64,000 nucleotides of DNA from Desertimonas sp963786985 (GTDB lineage Bacteria; Actinomycetota; Acidimicrobiia; Acidimicrobiales; Ilumatobacteraceae): the NCBI GenBank assembly GCA_963786985.1, contig CAWBBL010000017.1, positions 99,105 through 163,104 of the forward strand, given 5' to 3'. How positions within the stretch are numbered: the first letter of the stretch is position 1; each line of letters starts with the position of its first letter. A program made the position numbers and the translations under genes. This document shows positions 51,980 through 60,674 of the stretch, piece after piece. Below the pieces are notes generated by a model. The model was not told where the DNA came from and ran no database searches. It saw only the letters and a program-made list of their open reading frames with translations.

Positions 51980-52906
51980 TCAGCCGCCGCGCCGCATGCG
52001 CTTGGACAGCTCGTTGAGCCGCGTCTTCTCGGCACCGGAGAGTCCGTCCATCCCCAGCTCGGAGATCTTGTCGAGGATCGCATCGAGCTCCGCCTGATCG
52101 GACGCCGCCTGCGCCGTCGGCGGGGGTGGTTGCGGCAGCGACCCGGTCGGACCGCTGCGGTTCGCACCGGTCCACGGGCCGGCGACCACGTCGCCGCCGC
52201 TACGCCGTGACTTGGGTGGCTTGGACTTTGCTCGTTGGCTGCGGCCTTGCCGGCGCCCGCCGATCGGCAGCGCCGGGATCCACGGGTAGTTGCCCAGCAG
52301 GCCCATCGTGCGGGCGGCGATGGCCGAGACGGCGAGGGCGACGACAAGGAACACGATGCCGGGCTCGTTGCGGTCGCCGAGCAGCTGGAGCACCTCGATA
52401 CCGAGAATCACCGCCCCGATCACCCATCCGGGGATCCCGAAGAAGAACCGCACGAACGGGTACTCGGCGACGAACAGCAAGAAGACACAGAGCTCGACCG
52501 GACGAATCCCGTATTGCGGGCGATCGATCAACGGGAGGGCGACGATGGCCGGAATCACGGTCACCAGGCCGATGAACACGGCGAAGCGGACTCGACCGAG
52601 GAGCCGCTCGACCTCGGTGCCGAAGTACCAGAACACGGCGAGCATGATCACCAGCCAGATGTCCGGGGGATTGGGGACCGGCCACGTGGCGACCCGCCAG
52701 ACCTGACCGTCGAGGACGAGGTCCGGCACCAGGGTCAACTTGCCGAGGATGTCGTGGTCGGGGCCCTCCAAGGCCCAGACGATCATGCTGACGACACACG
52801 TCAGGATGACGAATACCGTCGTCGTCACGTCGAGTGAGCCGATCCGGAACCACGGATCGTTTGGGCCGCGGCGACCGGGAACGGAGATCGAGAATCGACC
52901 GGCCAT
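51980..52906 (-). CDS. Rhomboid-fold membrane protein without catalytic Ser (pseudo-rhomboid)
   Basis: The protein is about 308 aa from the ATG at 52904-52906 (MAGRFSISVPGRRGPNDPWF). Six or so transmembrane helices with QVWRVATWPVPNP and WYFGTEVERLLGRVRFAVF match the rhomboid fold. The GxSG serine-protease motif expected in helix 4 is not there, so proteolysis is unlikely. The C-terminus has a basic Pro-rich linker, then a helical domain ELDAILDKISELGMDGLSGA, TRLNELSKRMR, as in DUF6576-bearing rhomboid relatives. A longer start at 53032 would overlap uvrC and is rejected. It is divergent from uvrC. Confidence 0.78.
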   Translation of the reverse strand: MAGRFSISVPGRRGPNDPWFRIGSLDVTTTVFVILTCVVSMIVWALEGPDHDILGKLTLVPDLVLDGQVWRVATWPVPNPPDIWLVIMLAVFWYFGTEVERLLGRVRFAVFIGLVTVIPAIVALPLIDRPQYGIRPVELCVFLLFVAEYPFVRFFFGIPGWVIGAVILGIEVLQLLGDRNEPGIVFLVVALAVSAIAARTMGLLGNYPWIPALPIGGRRQGRSQRAKSKPPKSRRSGGDVVAGPWTGANRSGPTGSLPQPPPPTAQAASDQAELDAILDKISELGMDGLSGAEKTRLNELSKRMRRGG

Positions 52907-52946
52907 CGGCGCCACGGTAACGGGTGACAGGGCTTCCGTATCCTCG

Positions 52947-54821
52947 ATGATGATGATCAAGCGTCCGCCCGCCGGCACGATTCCCGACGCGCCGGGCTCG
53001 TACCAGTTCAAGGACGCCGCCGGGCGGGTCATCTATGTCGGCAAGGCGGCGAACCTCCGCCAGCGCTTGTCCAACTACTTCGCCGACCCGCGCACGCTGC
53101 CGACCCGCACCAGGCAGATGGTCGCGGTCGCCGACTCCGTGGAGTGGACGACCGTGCGCAACGAGGTCGAGGCGTTGATGCTCGAGTTCTCGCTGATCAA
53201 AGAGCACGACCCGCGTTTCAATGTTCGGCTGCGCGACGACAAGAGCTTTCCGTTCCTCGCCGTGACTGTCGACGAGCAGTTCCCCCGGGCCCTGGTGATG
53301 CGCGGGCGCAAGCGCAAGGGAACCCGCTATTTCGGGCCCTATGCCCATGCCTACGCGATCCGCGAGACGCTCGACGAGCTGTTGCGATCGTTCCCGATCC
53401 GCACGTGCAGCCCGGCAAAGTTCCAGCAGCACCAGCGCCTCGGCCGGCCGTGCCTGCTGTTCCACATCGAGAAGTGCTCGGGTCCGTGTGTCGGCGAGAT
53501 CGACGAGGCGGCCCATCGCCAGCTCGTCGAGGAGCTGTGCGACTTCCTCGACGGGGAGACGGCACCGATCCTCCGGCGTCTCGACCGGGAGATGCGCGGA
53601 GCCGCCACGGCACTCGAGTTCGAGAAGGCCGCTCGTCTCCGCGACCGGTTGACCGCCGTACGCCGCTCGATCGAACGCCAGCAGATCGTCGCCGACCGCA
53701 ACGAGGACATTGACGTCATCGGCCTGGCCGACGACGACCTCGAGGCGTCGGTGCAGGTCTTCTACGTCCGACGGGGCCGTGTCGTCGGGCGCAATGGCTT
53801 CGTCCTCGACAAGGTCGAGGATCTCACCCCTGGCCAGCTGATCGACCGCATCCTCGAGCAGCTGTACGGGGAGGATCCACCCCAGGGGGTCCCCAAACAG
53901 GTGCTCGTGCCCACCGACCCCGACGACGCGGAGCTGTACCAGGAGTGGCTCTCGCTGCTGCGCGGCTCGCGGGTCGCTGTGCGGGTGCCCCAGCGCGGCG
54001 ATCGCAAAGCCCTGTTGGGCACGGTCACGAACAACGCCCGGGAGGCCTTCAACCGCCACCGCCTGCGCCGCGCCGGCGACCACAACTCGCGGAGCCGCGC
54101 CCTCTCCGAGTTGCAGGAGCAGCTGGGCCTCCCGGTGGCGCCGCTGCGCATCGAGGCGTACGACATGGCCCACCTCCAGGGCACCGACTACGTCGGCTCG
54201 ATGGTGGTCCTCGAGGACGGACTTCCGAACAAGCGCGAATACCGGCGGTTCAAGGTCAACGTGCCTGGTAACGACGACTACGCGGCGATGCGCGAGGTGC
54301 TGACCCGCCGGCTGCAGGCGTACCTTGCAGCTCGACGCGAGACGCCTCAGCCGGGGCAGCGACCTTCGAAGTTCTCCTATCCACCTCAGCTGCTGCTGGT
54401 CGACGGCGGCAAGGGCCAGCTCGGCGTCGCCGAGCAGGTCGTCGCCGAGCTGGGGCTGGCCGATGAGATCCCGGTCGCCGGTCTCGCCAAACGCTTCGAG
54501 CAGGTCTTCGTGCCTGGGCAATCTGCGCCGGTCGACATCCCGCGGGGGAGCGAGGCGCTGTTCATGCTCCAGCGCGTCCGCGATGAGGCCCACCGCTTCG
54601 CCAACACGTTCCACGCCGAGCGGCGTAGCAAGCGGATGACGAAGAGCGCCTTGGAGGGGATTCCCGGGCTCGGCGAGACCCGACGGAAGCGTCTCCTCAA
54701 GGAGCTCGGTGGTGTGGGTGCGGTCAAGCGGGCGTCGATGGACCAGCTCCAGGCGCTGCCCTGGCTACCCGACAAGGTCGCCGCGGCGGTGTTCGAGCAA
54801 TTCCACGACACGCCTGATTGA
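52947..54821 (+). CDS. uvrC: Excinuclease ABC subunit C
   Basis: The protein is about 624 aa. The start is one of three consecutive ATG codons (52947, 52950, 52953); a TATCCT box just before them suggests a leaderless mRNA. It has the GIY-YIG nuclease (PGSYQFKDAAGRVIYVGKAA), the Cys-rich SFPIRTCSP with CLLFHIEKCSGPCVGEI, the UVR domain (TALEFEKAARLRDRL), the RNase H-like nuclease (RIEAYDMAHLQGTDYVGSMV, LLLVDGGKGQLGVAEQVV) and helix-hairpin-helix repeats (LEGIPGLGETRRKRLLKELG). It makes both incisions in excision repair. It is complete. Confidence 0.95.
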   Translation: MMMIKRPPAGTIPDAPGSYQFKDAAGRVIYVGKAANLRQRLSNYFADPRTLPTRTRQMVAVADSVEWTTVRNEVEALMLEFSLIKEHDPRFNVRLRDDKSFPFLAVTVDEQFPRALVMRGRKRKGTRYFGPYAHAYAIRETLDELLRSFPIRTCSPAKFQQHQRLGRPCLLFHIEKCSGPCVGEIDEAAHRQLVEELCDFLDGETAPILRRLDREMRGAATALEFEKAARLRDRLTAVRRSIERQQIVADRNEDIDVIGLADDDLEASVQVFYVRRGRVVGRNGFVLDKVEDLTPGQLIDRILEQLYGEDPPQGVPKQVLVPTDPDDAELYQEWLSLLRGSRVAVRVPQRGDRKALLGTVTNNAREAFNRHRLRRAGDHNSRSRALSELQEQLGLPVAPLRIEAYDMAHLQGTDYVGSMVVLEDGLPNKREYRRFKVNVPGNDDYAAMREVLTRRLQAYLAARRETPQPGQRPSKFSYPPQLLLVDGGKGQLGVAEQVVAELGLADEIPVAGLAKRFEQVFVPGQSAPVDIPRGSEALFMLQRVRDEAHRFANTFHAERRSKRMTKSALEGIPGLGETRRKRLLKELGGVGAVKRASMDQLQALPWLPDKVAAAVFEQFHDTPD

Positions 54822-54887
54822 AACACTCCAGCGCACCACCGGGATGGGTCCCCTGACGAGTTGGTGGTCTGAGTTGGTTGCTCGAGG

Positions 54888-56069
54888 TCAGGCGACGCCG
54901 AGCTCCTGATCGAGAATCAGCACCGCGGCACCGAGCAGCGCGTCGTCGTGGCCGAAGGTGCTCGGGCGCAGCTCGACGGAGGCACCGAGGTCGTCGAGTG
55001 TGCGCCTGCGGATTGCGTCACGGGCCGCGTCACGGAACGTCTCGCCGAGCACTTCGTCGCTCCCCGACACGACGACGGAGTCGATGTTCAACGCGCTCAC
55101 GAGGTGGGCGAGCGCCGTTCCGAGGTGGCGCCCCGCATCGGTCACCACCTTGCGATCGAGTCGTCCATCGCGTGCCGCGGCCAGTGGAGTCGTAACCACG
55201 GTCTCCAGACAGCCGCGCTTGCCGCACGCACAGAGCTCGCCACGCGGGTTGACGACGACGTGGCCGATCTCACCGGCTGCGTGAGCGGTGCCGGTGAACA
55301 GCTGGTGGTTGATCACGAGGCCGGCGCCGATGCCCTCGAGGATGCGCACGAGGAGCACGTTTCCCGATTCGCTGGGGACGAAGGCGAGCTCACCGAGCGC
55401 CGCTGCGTGGGCGTCGTTGGCAACGCGCACGGGCAGCCCGAGGGCGACGGTCAGCTGTGGTCCGAGGGCGATGTGATCGAGGTCGAGATGGGCGGCGCGG
55501 ACCACGACGCCGTCCGTGTCGACGACGCCGGGCGTGGCAACCCCGACCCCGAGCAGTGGGCGGTCGGTCGCTCCGGCCAGCTCGCCGGCGATCTCGATGG
55601 CCGCCGTGGCGAGGCGCTGGCCGGTCAGCTGCTGCCCAGAACCCTGGCGAAGGCTCCCACTGCGACGGGTGACGATCTTGCGCGCCAGGTTGACGATGGC
55701 GCCACGAATCTCGCCGGCGCGGAGGTCGAGGCAGACGACGTGCCTGGCGTCGGGGACGACTGACACCAGCGTGGCCGGCTTGCCGACCGAGCCGGACAAT
55801 GTCCGCCCGGCCTCCTCGATCATCCCCTCGTCGACCAGCTCCCCGATCACGTTGGACACGGTGGTGGGGGTGAGCCCGCTGGCTCGGGCGAGGTCGGCAC
55901 GGCTCATCGGACCGACGTGGAACAGCGCACGAAGCAGCAACGAACGGTTCTGCCGTCGCGCGTCAGCAGGTACGGCCTTGCGCCGACCCTCGAAACCGGT
56001 CCGTCGCCGGATCGTGCCGGACCGGGCCTCGTGGTCTCCCCGTGCCACAGCGCGGAAGAATACATCCAA
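54888..56069 (-). CDS. ROK-family transcriptional regulator
   Basis: The 393-aa protein has an N-terminal winged helix (SRADLARASGLTPTTVSNVI), then a ROK sugar-kinase-like fold. The zinc motif CACGKRGCLE and EIGHVV are intact. The ATP-binding DxGGT motif is replaced by CLDLRAGEIRGA, so it is a regulator and not an active kinase. Such proteins repress sugar genes and respond to a sugar ligand. No sugar operon is beside it. The ATG at 56067-56069 follows an unusually AT-rich stretch (TATATAAA, 56074-56090) that should be its promoter. Confidence 0.85.
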   Translation of the reverse strand: MDVFFRAVARGDHEARSGTIRRRTGFEGRRKAVPADARRQNRSLLLRALFHVGPMSRADLARASGLTPTTVSNVIGELVDEGMIEEAGRTLSGSVGKPATLVSVVPDARHVVCLDLRAGEIRGAIVNLARKIVTRRSGSLRQGSGQQLTGQRLATAAIEIAGELAGATDRPLLGVGVATPGVVDTDGVVVRAAHLDLDHIALGPQLTVALGLPVRVANDAHAAALGELAFVPSESGNVLLVRILEGIGAGLVINHQLFTGTAHAAGEIGHVVVNPRGELCACGKRGCLETVVTTPLAAARDGRLDRKVVTDAGRHLGTALAHLVSALNIDSVVVSGSDEVLGETFRDAARDAIRRRTLDDLGASVELRPSTFGHDDALLGAAVLILDQELGVA

Positions 56070-56147
56070 CGGGTTTATATATCAAGTGGCCTTACAAATT
56101 GACTTCCGTGCGGATTGGCTCACCGGGGCGCTCGGTAACGTGCGCCG

Positions 56148-56912
56148 GTGAGCGACGACGACGCCGCGGCGGGCGCCCCGAGTAACGCCGACCTCTGGGA
56201 GCGGCACGCCCAATGGTGGATCGACGGATTCACTGGTGGCGCCGACCCGGAGTACGACGAACAGATCCTGCCGCTGGCCGCTGCCGAGCTGGCTGGGGCG
56301 ACTCGCGTCCTCGACGTGGGATGCGGAGAGGGTCAGCTGAGCCGCCTGGCGGCGCGGCTCGACGGTATCGAGCTTGTCGTCGGGGCTGATCCGACGTGGA
56401 ACCAGATCAGCGTCGCTGTCCAACGCGGTGGCGCCCACTTCGCTCGCGCCGCCGCCCACGAGCTGCCGTTTCCTGACGAGATGTTCGACGCCGTGGTCGC
56501 CTGCCTCGTTTTCGAGCACATCGACGAGGTCGACGCGGCGATCGCCGAGGTCGCTCGGGTGCTCATGCCGCGGGGGCGGTTCTGCTTCTTCCTCAATCAC
56601 CCGCTGTTGCAGACGCCCGACAGTGGGTGGATCGACGACCAGATCGTCGAGCCGCCCGAGCAGTACTGGCGCATCGGGCGGTATCTCGAGGAGGCCGAGA
56701 CGATGGAGGAGGTCGAGCTCGGCGTGCACATCCGCTTCGTCCACCGGCCGCTCTCGCGGTACGTCAACGCCCTCGCCACCCACGGCCTGTACGTGGAACA
56801 GATGGTCGAACCGTCGCCCCCGCCGGGATTCCTCGCCCTCGCCCCGGAGTACTCAGAAGCGGCCACCGTGCCGCGCTTGCTCTATCTGCGTTGCCGGCGA
56901 CGTCGCGACTAG
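56148..56912 (+). CDS. Class I SAM-dependent methyltransferase
   Basis: The 254-aa protein has SAM motif I TRVLDVGCGEGQLSRLAARL, motif II region ELVVGADPTWNQISVA, motif IV MFDAVVACLVFEHIDEVDAA and RVLMPRGRFCFFLNHPLLQ, the standard Methyltransf_11 plan. The acceptor is unknown. The GTG start stands six bases after TAACGT and is divergent from the ROK gene. Its 3' end overlaps the convergent holin-phosphatase gene by four bases. Confidence 0.87.
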   Translation: MSDDDAAAGAPSNADLWERHAQWWIDGFTGGADPEYDEQILPLAAAELAGATRVLDVGCGEGQLSRLAARLDGIELVVGADPTWNQISVAVQRGGAHFARAAAHELPFPDEMFDAVVACLVFEHIDEVDAAIAEVARVLMPRGRFCFFLNHPLLQTPDSGWIDDQIVEPPEQYWRIGRYLEEAETMEEVELGVHIRFVHRPLSRYVNALATHGLYVEQMVEPSPPPGFLALAPEYSEAATVPRLLYLRCRRRRD

Positions 56913-58918
56913 CGCGTCGCGGAGCCTCTCCACGGGGTCGTCACCGGATGCCCGAGGTCCGCCAGCCAACCCTTGAGCACCCGGTGCATGGCGGGGGAGC
57001 CGAGGATCGGCTCGGCCGGACTAGTCAGTTCGGTGGGATGGAGGACAAACGGATGGGTCTGGGGTCCGCCCAGCGCGCCGTGCGAACCGACTTGATGCTC
57101 GAAGGCGGCGACCTCGTCGAGCTCGGGGTCGTAGCGGCTGTTGACCATCAGGTCGGCGACCGTGCGGTAGCCATCGACCTCGCTGACCTGGACAACGGCG
57201 TCGGGCCCGAACGGCTCGAGCGGGTCGACGCCGTCGACCTCGCCAGTGTGCAGGTTGCGAGTCCCAGAGTCGCCGAGCACGAGTGACGTCCCATCGGCTG
57301 AGCTGACCAGTACGAAGCCGATCTCCGGATGGTCGACCAGGCCGTCGACGAGTGCCGGGTAACGCCCATCGATCTCTTCGCGGGTCAGCCGCCTGGGCTC
57401 ATCGGGGATCGAGATCAGCCCGAGAGCACCTGACGCGAGCACGATGGGTGTATCGGCCACCACCGCGGTCTCCGACGTGTCCTGGTGGCGAGCCTCGCGA
57501 AGCCAGGCCGTCGATTCGGTACGACCCGCTTCGGCGTCGGGGTCACCCGATGTGGCACCGCCGCACAGCCGAGCGACGAGCTCCGCCAACGTCTCGCCGG
57601 CACGTTCGACGAACGTCGCACCCTGGGTCTGACCGTGATCGGACAGCACCACGATCCGATATGGACGGGGCGTCCACTGGCCCGTCCGTTCGATGCGACC
57701 GATCTGCCGGTCGAGGTCGCGCAACACGGCGAGTGTGTCGGCGCGTTCGGGACCGGAGTGATGGGAGACCTCGTCGTAGCCCAGCAAATCGACGTAGATC
57801 GCCGCTCGTCCCTCACACATGTCGTTGATGACTCCCTGCACCGACACGTCGCGGCTGACCACCGTTGTGAACGCCCGGAGCAGGGCATACGTCCAGCTAC
57901 GGTGCACCCGCGGCTCGACGTTGCGACGTCGTTGGAGACCGGCGGCCCGGCGCTCGCGGCCCACCTCGGCGAACAGCGCGAGCATCGTCCGGGCAGCCTG
58001 CTGCGGCCGGGAGAAGTAGCCGAAGTACCCGGCGCCGACGCGTCCCTCTTTCCGGCGACCGGCGCCGCTCATCGTCAGCACCGCTCGTTCGGCATCGCCG
58101 GAGAACAGGTTGCCGTAGCTCGACCCGTTGTGCGCCAGCAGGCCCTCGCCGTCCGAGTGGGCATGCTCGATCGCCGCCGCCCACTTGCGGTGGTTGGAGA
58201 CGACGACATCGCCGGTGGACTTGTCGACCCACCGGAACGCCGGCATGTCAACGGTCGAGCCGTGGAGGATCCCGCACTGGCTGACGCCGGTCTGCGACGA
58301 CCAACCGGTTTGCCAGGCGGTCAGGTTGTGCGAACCATCGCGGATCCAACGATGCAGGGTGGGTGCATCGCCGGACCGCAACGCCCGCTCGAGCACTGGA
58401 TGGGCAACCCCGTCCAGTTGGATGAACACCACACCGGGTACGTCGGTGACGTTGGCCGTGCCGGCTCGCCGGCGGGCGCGTCGGGCCGTGGTTTGGTCGA
58501 ACCACGAGTCGTCGTCGACGGCCAGCAGGGTGCTGACCAACGTGGTGACCGCGGCGAGCCCGATGGCGACGAAGATCGCCGTCCAGAAGCCGTCGAGGTG
58601 TATGCCGGGCAGGGAGTCGAGCACCAGGGCCACGACGAGGGCTTCGAGGACGATGGCACCGAGGCCGAGGGTCAGCACCGAGATCGGGACGATGATGAAG
58701 GCCAGGGCGGGCCAGACGATCGAACCGACGAGGCCGACCACCAGCCCGGCCAACAGGGCGTCTCGCGGTCGATCGATCCACAGGCCGGGAAGCAGGGCGG
58801 CGAGGATCCACAGGGCGACCGCCGTCACGACGGTCACGACCGCACTGCGCGCAACGACGCGCGACCACGATGGTCGCGCCGCCGGTCGCCGCAGGACGGT
58901 GGTGGCGACGTCGGTCAC
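56909..58918 (-). CDS. Phage-holin-family (PF04020-like) membrane domain fused to an alkaline-phosphatase-superfamily domain
   Basis: The 669-aa protein starts with four transmembrane helices (residues about 20-130) of the type called mycobacterial phage holin family (LLPGLWIDRPRDALLAGLVV, IIVPISVLTLGLGAIVLEAL). After about residue 160 comes a nucleotide pyrophosphatase/phosphodiesterase-like fold with PGVVFIQLDGVAHPVLERAL (metal Asp), TGWSSQTGVSQCGILHG (nucleophile Ser/Thr), LGYDEVSHHSGPERADTL and IVVLSDHGQTQGATF (metal Asp and His). The fusion suggests a membrane-tethered phosphatase acting outside the cell or on lipid-linked substrates. It overlaps the MBL-fold gene by four bases. Confidence 0.85.
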   Translation of the reverse strand: MTDVATTVLRRPAARPSWSRVVARSAVVTVVTAVALWILAALLPGLWIDRPRDALLAGLVVGLVGSIVWPALAFIIVPISVLTLGLGAIVLEALVVALVLDSLPGIHLDGFWTAIFVAIGLAAVTTLVSTLLAVDDDSWFDQTTARRARRRAGTANVTDVPGVVFIQLDGVAHPVLERALRSGDAPTLHRWIRDGSHNLTAWQTGWSSQTGVSQCGILHGSTVDMPAFRWVDKSTGDVVVSNHRKWAAAIEHAHSDGEGLLAHNGSSYGNLFSGDAERAVLTMSGAGRRKEGRVGAGYFGYFSRPQQAARTMLALFAEVGRERRAAGLQRRRNVEPRVHRSWTYALLRAFTTVVSRDVSVQGVINDMCEGRAAIYVDLLGYDEVSHHSGPERADTLAVLRDLDRQIGRIERTGQWTPRPYRIVVLSDHGQTQGATFVERAGETLAELVARLCGGATSGDPDAEAGRTESTAWLREARHQDTSETAVVADTPIVLASGALGLISIPDEPRRLTREEIDGRYPALVDGLVDHPEIGFVLVSSADGTSLVLGDSGTRNLHTGEVDGVDPLEPFGPDAVVQVSEVDGYRTVADLMVNSRYDPELDEVAAFEHQVGSHGALGGPQTHPFVLHPTELTSPAEPILGSPAMHRVLKGWLADLGHPVTTPWRGSATR

Positions 58919-59718
58919 GATCGGCGCCCATCGGCGAGGCCACTGGTTGACCGTGGGCCACCGTCCTCCAGGCGGTCACCGGGCTCGAGCAGGCGCAGGC
59001 GATCGACGTGGCCGGCGCCGGCCAACGCCGACGCGAACTGCTCGGCGGGCCGATGCAACCACTGCGGAGCGCGCCCACGCAGGCTGATCGGGCTGTACGT
59101 GCCCCAGTGGATCGGCACGACCAGCCGCGGCTGAATGAGCTCGGTCGCCTGCACCGCCCGTTGCGGATCGAGGTGGCCGGTACCCAGCGTCGGGCCCCAT
59201 CCGGCGATTGGCAGCAACGCCACATCGATCGACGACAGGTCAGCCATGCCGTCGAACAGATCAGTGTCGCCGGCGAAGTACACCGACCCCTGCGGCGAGC
59301 GGAGCACATAGCCCACGGCGCCGGCGCGGATCCGGCTGTGTGGCCCGCGTCCCGACGAGTGCACGGCTGGGACGGTCTCGACGGTCACGACGCCGAACGT
59401 GGCGCGATCACCGACGGTGGTTTCGAGGACGTTGCGGAATCCCTGGCGTCGCAGCAAGCGTCCGGCCCCCGCCGGCACCACCAGGTCCACGTCGCCGAGC
59501 AGGCGCAGCGACGGCACGTGGAGGTGATCCATGTGGACGTGGGAGATCAGCACGACATCGACGTCACGGAGGACTTCCATGTCGACGTCGTGGTGCCGCC
59601 GCAGGTGGGCGACTCTGGCCGTCAGCGCAGGATCGGTGAGGAACCGGACACCGCCGACGTCGACGAGGGCGCTGGCGTGGCCGAGCCAGCAGATCTCCAA
59701 GCGATCGTCGGCGGGCAC
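58915..59718 (-). CDS. MBL-fold metallo-hydrolase (UlaG-like)
   Basis: The 267-aa protein has the metallo-beta-lactamase motifs HASALVDVGGVRFLTDP, the zinc ligands in ISHVHMDHLHVPS, GYVLRSPQGSVYFAGDTDLF, VALLPIAGWGP and VVPIHWGTYSPISL. It resembles UlaG/RomA-type hydrolases that cut lactone or phosphodiester substrates, and the true substrate is unknown. The GTG start stands seven bases after TACGCT. It leads an operon with the holin-phosphatase and is divergent from rapZ across 56 bases. Confidence 0.85.
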   Translation of the reverse strand: MPADDRLEICWLGHASALVDVGGVRFLTDPALTARVAHLRRHHDVDMEVLRDVDVVLISHVHMDHLHVPSLRLLGDVDLVVPAGAGRLLRRQGFRNVLETTVGDRATFGVVTVETVPAVHSSGRGPHSRIRAGAVGYVLRSPQGSVYFAGDTDLFDGMADLSSIDVALLPIAGWGPTLGTGHLDPQRAVQATELIQPRLVVPIHWGTYSPISLRGRAPQWLHRPAEQFASALAGAGHVDRLRLLEPGDRLEDGGPRSTSGLADGRRS

Positions 59719-59774
59719 GGGCGAGAGCGTAGGTCAAGGACTTCGAAGTAGGTCTGGAACTAGCGTTGGTGTGG

Positions 59775-60623
59775 ATGGCCGACATCGCCGTGATCACCGG
59801 ACTGTCCGGTGCTGGACGTTCTGGTGTGGCCGACGTGATGGAGGACCTCGGTTGGTACGTCGTCGACAACCTGCCGACGTCGCTCATCGAAAAGGTCGTC
59901 GAGCTGGCGTCGCTTCCGGGGTCCAGCGGCATCGACCGCCTCGCCCTCGTCGCCGGGCGCAACCATTCGGAGTTGCTCCAGCGCGTCGCGGCGATACGCG
60001 CCGTCGGCCATCGCGTCACGCTGGTGTTCCTCGACGCCTCCTCGAACGAGCTGATTCGCCGCTACGACGCGACCAGGCGCAAGCATCCGCTGGCGGCCGA
60101 TGCCGACGGCCTGCTCGAGTCGATCGAGCTGGAACGGGGCATGTTGCAGGCCACGCGGGAGGCGGCCGACCTGGTCATCGACACCACCGGTCTGAACATC
60201 CACCAGCTCAAGGAGCGGGTCGTCTCGGCATTCTCCGACGTCGGATCGGCGCAGATGCAGATCGCCGTGGAGAGCTTCGGGTTCAAGCACGGCCTCCCGA
60301 TGGACGCCGACATCGTGATGGATGTCCGGTTCCTCCCGAACCCGTTCTGGGACGAGCAGCTGCGCCCGCTCACTGGCCACGACCCGGCCGTCCGCGACTT
60401 CGTCCTCGAACGATCGACGACGTCGGAGTTCCTCGACTCGTTCGACGCGATGCTGCGCACCGTGATGCCCGGCTACCAGTCGGAGGGCCGCAGCTATCTG
60501 ACGATCGCCATCGGCTGCACAGGCGGCCGGCACCGTTCGGTGGCCATCGTCGAGGAGATCGCCGATCGGTTGCGGGGCCGCGGACTCGCCGTGCGCACGA
60601 GCCACCGCGACGTCGCCCGCTGA
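59775..60623 (+). CDS. rapZ: RapZ family nucleotide-binding protein (RNase adapter)
   Basis: The protein is 282 aa from ATG 59775 (MADIAVITGLSGAGRSGVAD), preceded by TAGCGT eight bases upstream. The P-loop Lys is Arg (GAGRSG), as is usual in actinobacterial members. Family motifs YVVDNLPTSLI, HPLAADADGLLESIELERGM, DADIVMDVRFLPNPFWDEQL and the C-terminal IAIGCTGGRHRSVAIVEEIA are present. In E. coli RapZ senses amino-sugar precursors through an sRNA, while the role in Actinobacteria is unclear. yvcK and whiA, which usually follow, are missing, and gapA comes next. Confidence 0.92.
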   Translation: MADIAVITGLSGAGRSGVADVMEDLGWYVVDNLPTSLIEKVVELASLPGSSGIDRLALVAGRNHSELLQRVAAIRAVGHRVTLVFLDASSNELIRRYDATRRKHPLAADADGLLESIELERGMLQATREAADLVIDTTGLNIHQLKERVVSAFSDVGSAQMQIAVESFGFKHGLPMDADIVMDVRFLPNPFWDEQLRPLTGHDPAVRDFVLERSTTSEFLDSFDAMLRTVMPGYQSEGRSYLTIAIGCTGGRHRSVAIVEEIADRLRGRGLAVRTSHRDVAR

Positions 60624-60674
60624 TCGCTCCGTAGCCGCTGCCCTTCGACCAGGTTGCAGCTACCCTCTCGTCGC

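Noticed and set aside
54822..54887. ACCACC/GGTGGT inverted repeat between uvrC and the ROK gene as a terminator
   Set aside because: Arms are only six bases with a loop of about 22 bases and imperfect inner pairing; too weak to annotate.
59775..59850. Arg in place of the Walker A Lys in RapZ as a sign of inactivation
   Set aside because: Actinobacterial RapZ proteins commonly have GAGRS here, so it is normal for the group.
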